Assembly (NCBI GenBank): GCA_947068385.1
Contig: CAMTBF010000089.1
Coordinates: 1 to 10,168 of the forward strand
Reading direction: 5' to 3'
DNA from: an uncultured Lachnospiraceae bacterium
Lineage (GTDB): Bacteria; Bacillota; Clostridia; Lachnospirales; Lachnospiraceae
DNA: 10,168 bases
This document shows positions 6,306 to 10,168 of this stretch, piece after piece (position 1 is the stretch's first letter; every line of letters begins with the position of its first letter). The position numbers and the translations under genes were made by a program. The notes beneath the pieces are model-generated. The model was given only the letters and a program-made list of their open reading frames with translations. It did not search any database and was not told the DNA's origin.

Positions 6306-6936
6306 CGTAATAAATCTCTTTCAGTCCCGCCAGGCCCACCCGCCCGCTGGTGGCGTCCGCCAGCTCCTTCTTCAGTATGCCCAGCGCCTCCGCGGGAATA
6401 TGCAGCCGCAGGGCCACATTCTGCCCGTAGTCCGCGGACAATGGCTCTATGCCCCTCTCCTTCAGCAGGTACTGCACCTTGCCTATGTCGCCGTAGTCCG
6501 CCTCCGCCACAGCCTCATAGCCCGGGCGCATCCTGCCCACCTGGCAGTTCCTCAGGCCCTCCTTCACGGCCTGGGTGTAGGCCCGGACCAGGCCCCCGGT
6601 GCCTAACAGCACCCCGCCGAAGTACCTGGTGACCACCACCGCCGCGTTGCGGAGCCCCTCCCCCGTCAGCACCTCCAGCATGGGCCGCCCCGCCGTCCCG
6701 GAGGGCTCCCCGTCGTCGCTGCAGCGGGTCAGCTCCGCCCTGCTGCCTATCACGAAGGCGGAGCAGTTGTGCCTGGCGTCCCAGTATTTCTTCTTCATCT
6801 CCTCGATGAAGCGCACCGCCTCCTCCTCGCTCTCACATGCCCGCAGCGTGGCGATGAAGCGGGACTTCTTCTCCACATACTCTCCCTCTCCGCCCGCAAG
6901 GAGCACGCGGTAGGAGCCCTCTCTTCCACTTTCCAT
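6286..6936 (-). CDS. yigZ: YigZ/YvyE (IMPACT, UPF0029) family protein
   Basis: 216 residues, a typical length for the bacterial members. The UPF0029/IMPACT domain occupies about 20-125, with EKKSRFIA (22-29), the strongly conserved CSDDGEPSGTAGRPML (72-87) and VVTRYFGGVLLGTGGLVRAY (101-120). A smaller C-terminal DUF1949-like domain with a ferredoxin-like fold spans about 142-197. The protein is predicted to be cytosolic. The eukaryotic relative IMPACT is a regulator of the Gcn2 kinase; the bacterial proteins are widespread, resemble translation-factor domains and have no settled function. The start at 6936 has GGGGAAG only 4 bases upstream. It is divergent from the penicillin-binding protein gene, with a 201 bp gap. 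In that gap a weak minus-strand promoter candidate, TAGACA (7010-7005) with TAGAAG (6987-6982) at 17 bp, is possible. Its 3' end carries the mgtE promoter, and no terminator separates the two genes, so read-through into mgtE is plausible. Confidence 0.95.
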   Translation of the reverse strand: MESGREGSYRVLLAGGEGEYVEKKSRFIATLRACESEEEAVRFIEEMKKKYWDARHNCSAFVIGSRAELTRCSDDGEPSGTAGRPMLEVLTGEGLRNAAVVVTRYFGGVLLGTGGLVRAYTQAVKEGLRNCQVGRMRPGYEAVAEADYGDIGKVQYLLKERGIEPLSADYGQNVALRLHIPAEALGILKKELADATSGRVGLAGLKEIYYVDKEAF

Positions 6937-7046
6937 ATATCTTCCCCGTTTCCCATCTTATTTTTCTGTCATTCTGCCTTTCTTCTATCTAGAATAGCAT
7001 AATATGTCTAAAATGTGAAACAATTATTAAGAAGAAAAAGAAATCC

Positions 7047-7075
7047 TTTATTTACATAATACTTTTTGGTATAAT
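7047..7075 (+). promoter_or_regulatory. Extended -10 promoter of the penicillin-binding protein gene
   Basis: A perfect -10 TATAAT (7070-7075) is preceded by TGG (7067-7069), forming an extended -10. A weak -35 TTTATT (7047-7052) is 17 bp upstream, in an A/T-rich stretch that could act as an UP element. The start site would be near 7082, giving a leader of about 55 nt. Confidence 0.75.
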
Positions 7076-7090
7076 GAGTTAAATATGCGA

Positions 7091-7129
7091 ATGCGCACCT
7101 AGCCCTTCCAAAGCGCATCGGCAGAAAGG
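7091..7129 (+). promoter_or_regulatory. Leader hairpin and ribosome binding site of the penicillin-binding protein gene
   Basis: ATGCGC (7091-7096) pairs with GCGCAT (7113-7118) around a 16-base loop, just before the Shine-Dalgarno AGAAAGG (7123-7129), which is 8 bases from the start codon. The string CCAAAGCGC followed within a few bases by AGAAAGG also occurs before the second ABC gene (1843-1860). The function is unknown. Confidence 0.35.
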
Positions 7130-7137
7130 CGAATCAA

Positions 7138-9864
7138 ATGAACTATGGAAAAAGAGGTGTCCGTGCCAAGCAGAGGGCACTTAACTCTAAGACAAAGAAG
7201 CTGGGGCGCAAGCTCATACTGACCGTGGTGAAGCTTGCCCTGGCCGCCGTCATCGGCATCGCGATCTGCGTCGTCTGCGCAGGGCTGGGCGCCTACAAGG
7301 GCATCCTGGCCTCCACCCCGCAGATCCACTTAAGCGATGTGGTCGCCACGGGGGAAGCCACCATCGTGTACGACTGCGAGGGCAACGAAATCGACCAGTA
7401 TGTCAGCATGAACTCCAACCGGATCCAAATCAACAGCATGGACCTCATCCCCAAGCATCTGGGGGATGCTTTCGTGGCTCTGGAGGACGAGCGCTTCTAC
7501 AAGCACAATGGCGTAGATTTCGAGGGAATCGTCCGCTCGGCCGTGCACTTCATACAGTCCATGGGCAAGGACAAGGAGGGTGCCAGCACCATCACCCAGC
7601 AGCTTCTGAAGAACACCATCTTCACCACATGGACCGAGGAAAACGGGAACATGGTCAAGATGTTCAAGCGCAAGTTCCAGGAGCAGTACCTGGCCCTGGC
7701 GATCTCCGAGAAGTTCACCAAGGAGGAGGTGCTGCTGCGCTACATGAACGCCATCAACCTGGGGCAGAACACCCTGGGCGTGGAGTCCGCCTCCCAGCGG
7801 TACTTCGGCAAATCCTGCAGCGACCTGACCCTGTCGGAATGCGCCGTCATCGCCTCCATCACCCAGAACCCCACGGGCCTCGACCCCATCCGCTTTCCTG
7901 AGTCGAATGCCAAGCGCCGGCTGAAATGCCTGGACAAGATGCTGGAGCTGGAGTTCATCACGGATGCCGAGTACGAGGAGGCCATCGCGGATACGCAGGC
8001 CGTATATAACCGCATAGAGCTCCATGACCTGGATGTCCAGACCGCCGTCAACACCACCGCGGGCTCCTATTTCTCGGACGCGGTGTACGAGCAGGTGCGG
8101 GAAGACCTGATCAACATCGCCGGATACAGCGAGTCCATGGCGGAGACCCTGCTGACCTCCGGCGGCCTGCGCATCGAGTCCACCATGGATCCCACCATCC
8201 AGACCATCTGTGACGAGGAATTCTCCAACCCGGAGAACTTCCCCGAGAACGTATACTGGTACCTGAACTATGCCCTCACCGTCTACGGCGCGGATGACCA
8301 GCAGTACAATTTCAGCAAAGAGAACATGATGACCTGGTTCAAGGACAATATAGACAGGAGCTTCAACCTGATATTCAGCTCCCAGGACGCGGCCTATGAG
8401 GCCATCGCCACCTACCGCAGCGCCGTGCTGGCGGATCTGGGGATCGCCGACAGGGAGGACAACTATCTGGAGACCGTCTCCATGACCGCCCAGCCCCAGG
8501 CCGCAATGACCATCCAGGACCAGTCCACCGGCTATGTGGTGGCCATCGTAGGCGGACGCGGCGCAAAGGAGGGACGCCGGACCCTGAACCGGGCCACGGA
8601 CGCCATGCGCTCCCCCGGCTCCACCTTCAAGGTGCTGGCGGCCTTCGCCCCTGCCTTGGACAGCGCGGGGCAGACACTGGCCACCCCCTACCTTGACGCT
8701 CCCTTCAATTTCAGCGACGGCACGCCCTGCAGGAACTGGTACAGCGGCTACAAGGGCATCAACTCCATCCGGGACGGCATCCGGGAGTCGCTGAACATCG
8801 TCGCCGCCAAGACCGAGACTGTCATCACGCCCCAGCTGGGCTATGACTACCTGCTGAACTTCGGCTTCACCACCCTGACGGACGGCGTATGGCTCAGGGA
8901 CTCCACCGGGGAGGAACGCTTCTATACGGATATCAACCAGACGCTGGCTCTGGGCGGGCTGACCTACGGCGCCACGCCGCTGGAGCTGACGGCCGGCTAT
9001 GCGACCATCGCCAATATGGGAGCTTATATAGAGCCCAAGCTCTACACCAGGGTCACCAATACGGACGGCGATGTCCTCCTGGACAATACCAATCCCACCT
9101 CTAAGCAGGTCATCAAGGAGACCACCGCTTTCCTGCTGACCGATGCCATGGTGGACGTGATAAGGGGTGCAGGCGGTACGGGGACAAGCTGTAATTTCAG
9201 CTCTACCATGGCCATCGCAGGCAAGACCGGCACCTCCACGGATTACAACGATGTATGGTTCGCCGGCTTCACGCCCTACTACACCTGCAGCGTCTGGTCC
9301 GGGTATGACAACAACGTGCACATGCGCACCGAGAGGCCCGGCAGGGAGGTGGACCTGTCCAAGACCCTCTGGACTGCCATCATGAAGCGCGTCCACGAGA
9401 ACCTGCCCGACGAGAAGTTCACCACGCCCCAGGGCATCGTCCGGGCGGAGGTGTGCACCATGTCGGGCCTGCAGCCTATCCCGGGCGTCTGCACTGCTAC
9501 AAGGGGCGAATACTTTGCCGCGGGGACGGCCCCTACGGATCCCTGCAACATCCATTATGTGGGGGATGTCTGTAATTACGACCTGCTGCCTGCAAGCCCT
9601 GAATGCCCGATGAAGGTACCGGGCAATCTGGAGCTGCCGTTCCAGGAAGACCCTTCCCTTCTGCAGGGCTCCGCCGCCATCACGCCTGAGGGAGACCCGG
9701 CGAACGGGTCGGAGACCCCGCATTGCCAGCATGATGCCGCGTTCTTCGCGAATCCTGACTATGAGGCCATCCTGGCGCAGCAGGCATGGGAGATCACGGA
9801 ACGCGATCTTGCCGCCCAGCAGGAGGCCGCCCAGCAGGAGGGCCTTGATCCCGGTGCGCAATGA
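7138..9864 (+). CDS. Class A penicillin-binding protein (bifunctional peptidoglycan glycosyltransferase/transpeptidase)
   Basis: 908-residue PBP1A-type enzyme that polymerises lipid II and cross-links peptidoglycan on the outer face of the membrane. A basic cytoplasmic tail (1-25) and one membrane anchor (about 26-50) precede a GT51 domain. That domain has the catalytic Glu116 in ALEDERFYKHNGVD and the second motif EGASTITQQLLKN. After a linker (about 310-460) comes the transpeptidase domain with the acyl-serine motif STFK (Ser495, Lys498), SLN (551-553) and KTGT (696-699), all intact. Residues from about 770 to the end form an extension with six cysteines (773, 785, 803, 812, 823, 863) and an end rich in Gln, Ala and Glu. 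The start at 7138 has AGAAAGG 8 bases upstream. It is flanked by its own promoter and terminator, so it is probably monocistronic. It resembles ponA/pbp1A products of Firmicutes, but the exact paralogue cannot be assigned. Confidence 0.96.
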   Translation: MNYGKRGVRAKQRALNSKTKKLGRKLILTVVKLALAAVIGIAICVVCAGLGAYKGILASTPQIHLSDVVATGEATIVYDCEGNEIDQYVSMNSNRIQINSMDLIPKHLGDAFVALEDERFYKHNGVDFEGIVRSAVHFIQSMGKDKEGASTITQQLLKNTIFTTWTEENGNMVKMFKRKFQEQYLALAISEKFTKEEVLLRYMNAINLGQNTLGVESASQRYFGKSCSDLTLSECAVIASITQNPTGLDPIRFPESNAKRRLKCLDKMLELEFITDAEYEEAIADTQAVYNRIELHDLDVQTAVNTTAGSYFSDAVYEQVREDLINIAGYSESMAETLLTSGGLRIESTMDPTIQTICDEEFSNPENFPENVYWYLNYALTVYGADDQQYNFSKENMMTWFKDNIDRSFNLIFSSQDAAYEAIATYRSAVLADLGIADREDNYLETVSMTAQPQAAMTIQDQSTGYVVAIVGGRGAKEGRRTLNRATDAMRSPGSTFKVLAAFAPALDSAGQTLATPYLDAPFNFSDGTPCRNWYSGYKGINSIRDGIRESLNIVAAKTETVITPQLGYDYLLNFGFTTLTDGVWLRDSTGEERFYTDINQTLALGGLTYGATPLELTAGYATIANMGAYIEPKLYTRVTNTDGDVLLDNTNPTSKQVIKETTAFLLTDAMVDVIRGAGGTGTSCNFSSTMAIAGKTGTSTDYNDVWFAGFTPYYTCSVWSGYDNNVHMRTERPGREVDLSKTLWTAIMKRVHENLPDEKFTTPQGIVRAEVCTMSGLQPIPGVCTATRGEYFAAGTAPTDPCNIHYVGDVCNYDLLPASPECPMKVPGNLELPFQEDPSLLQGSAAITPEGDPANGSETPHCQHDAAFFANPDYEAILAQQAWEITERDLAAQQEAAQQEGLDPGAQ

Positions 9865-9885
9865 TATCTTAATACCTGGCCCACT

Positions 9886-9922
9886 AGGCCGCGGTGCCCC
9901 AAACAAGCATCGCGGCCTTTCT
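9886..9922 (+). terminator. Rho-independent terminator of the penicillin-binding protein gene
   Basis: AGGCCGCGGTG (9886-9896) pairs with CATCGCGGCCT (9908-9918), 11 bp with one G-U, around an 11-base loop. TTTCT follows. It lies 21 bases after the stop codon. The U-tract is short but the stem is very GC-rich. Confidence 0.78.
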
Positions 9923-9961
9923 GTCCCCTTTCTCCCGATCCGCCCTTTGTCCGGAAGCCAT

Positions 9962-9979
9962 CCGAAACCACCGAAACCA
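9962..9979. repeat. Two tandem copies of CCGAAACCA
   Basis: A 9-base unit occurs twice in exact tandem in the spacer upstream of the last gene, followed by a small hairpin CCAGT/ACTGG (9977-9981 with 9990-9994). There is no U-tract. No function is apparent. Confidence 0.5.
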
Positions 9980-9998
9980 GTGTCCGAAAACTGGCAAA

Positions 9999-10034
9999 CT
10001 ATGCTTGCATAGAAATATGGTATTGTGGTATAAT
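9999..10034 (+). promoter_or_regulatory. Promoter of the last gene with a dyad over its -35 region
   Basis: TATAAT (10029-10034) preceded by TGG forms an extended -10, and TTGCAT (10005-10010) is a weak -35 at 18 bp. The -35 lies inside a perfect 6-2-6 inverted repeat, CTATGC-TT-GCATAG (9999-10012), in the position expected for a repressor or activator site. The start site would be near 10041. The promoter is well supported; the operator is a guess. Confidence 0.68.
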
Positions 10035-10040
10035 GTTGGA

Positions 10041-10078
10041 GCGTAGGGATTTATGTCGGTTTCTGGATTCCTGTACGC
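10041..10078 (+). promoter_or_regulatory. 5' stem in the leader of the last gene
   Basis: GCGTAGGGAT (10041-10050) pairs with ATTCC plus TACGC (10067-10071 and 10074-10078) to give 10 bp with one G-U and a 2-base bulge, beginning at the predicted transcription start. The leader to the start codon is about 95 nt. It could be a stability element or part of a regulatory RNA; I recognise no known class. Confidence 0.35.
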
Positions 10079-10135
10079 AAGGCACACGAAATCGCGTCAT
10101 ACTCTTGACCATCGACAAGACCAAGGAGAACAACC

Positions 10136-10168
10136 ATGGAACAGCCATTATATACTTCCGTAAAAGTG
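10136..10168 (+). CDS. Start of an unidentified gene, cut by the window edge
   Basis: An open frame beginning MEQPLYTSVKV runs off the end of the window. ATG 10136 has a strong Shine-Dalgarno AAGGAG (10123-10128) 7 bases upstream and follows a promoter and leader, so it is very likely a real gene start. Eleven residues are too few to assign a family. Confidence 0.72.
   Translation, partial: MEQPLYTSVKV

Noticed and set aside
7330..9906. A very long (858-codon) open frame antisense to the penicillin-binding protein gene
   Set aside because: It mirrors a well-supported gene with all catalytic motifs, and its translation is a low-complexity Gly/His/Val/Leu-rich sequence typical of the reverse strand of GC-rich coding DNA. 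I know no family that resembles it.
10053..10163. A 36-codon upstream frame in the leader of the last gene
   Set aside because: It has only a weak ribosome binding site, overlaps the well-supported start at 10136 in another frame, and shows no feature of a leader peptide.

Overview
The window looks like chromosomal DNA from a fairly GC-rich Firmicute, most likely a gut clostridium of the Lachnospiraceae type. This is an inference from strong Shine-Dalgarno sites (GGGGAGGA, AAGGAGA, AAGGAG), extended -10 promoters of the form TGGTATAAT, GC-rich coding with AT-rich spacers, and the gene families present. I see no phage, insertion sequence, CRISPR array, tRNA or rRNA. Five complete genes plus one gene start account for nearly all of it.

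Layout. Positions 46-3699 (+) hold two adjacent half-transporter genes that together encode a heterodimeric ABC exporter. One half has a degenerate ATPase site (DD Walker B, Tyr in the H-loop) and the other has an altered signature (LSAGQ), so the pair has one consensus and one non-hydrolysing site. A hairpin at 3739-3778 separates them from a convergent gene, 3788-4573 (-), which encodes a small regulator with an N-terminal membrane domain and a C-terminal LuxR-type DNA-binding domain. Upstream of it on the same strand is mgtE (4777-6126, -), a CBS-domain Mg2+ channel with its own terminator at 4677-4706. Next is a YigZ/IMPACT-family gene (6286-6936, -). Divergent from it is a class A penicillin-binding protein (7138-9864, +) with promoter and terminator. 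The last 33 bases begin another + strand gene (start 10136) behind a promoter, a dyad and a long leader.

The most interesting feature is the mgtE leader. A near-consensus promoter (TTGACA, 17 bp, TAAAAT) lies across the 3' end of the YigZ gene and predicts an untranslated leader of about 144 nt. Four helices of 6 to 10 bp can be drawn in it by hand. One of them pairs with the end of the Shine-Dalgarno site and the first two bases of the mgtE start codon. I do not recognise the conserved parts of the known M-box Mg2+ riboswitch, so this could be an undescribed cis-regulatory RNA controlling translation of a Mg2+ channel.

The genes do not form one pathway. The shared theme is the cell envelope: export, ion uptake, wall synthesis and a membrane-bound regulator. 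I see no evidence of a multi-gene defence, toxin or biosynthetic system.
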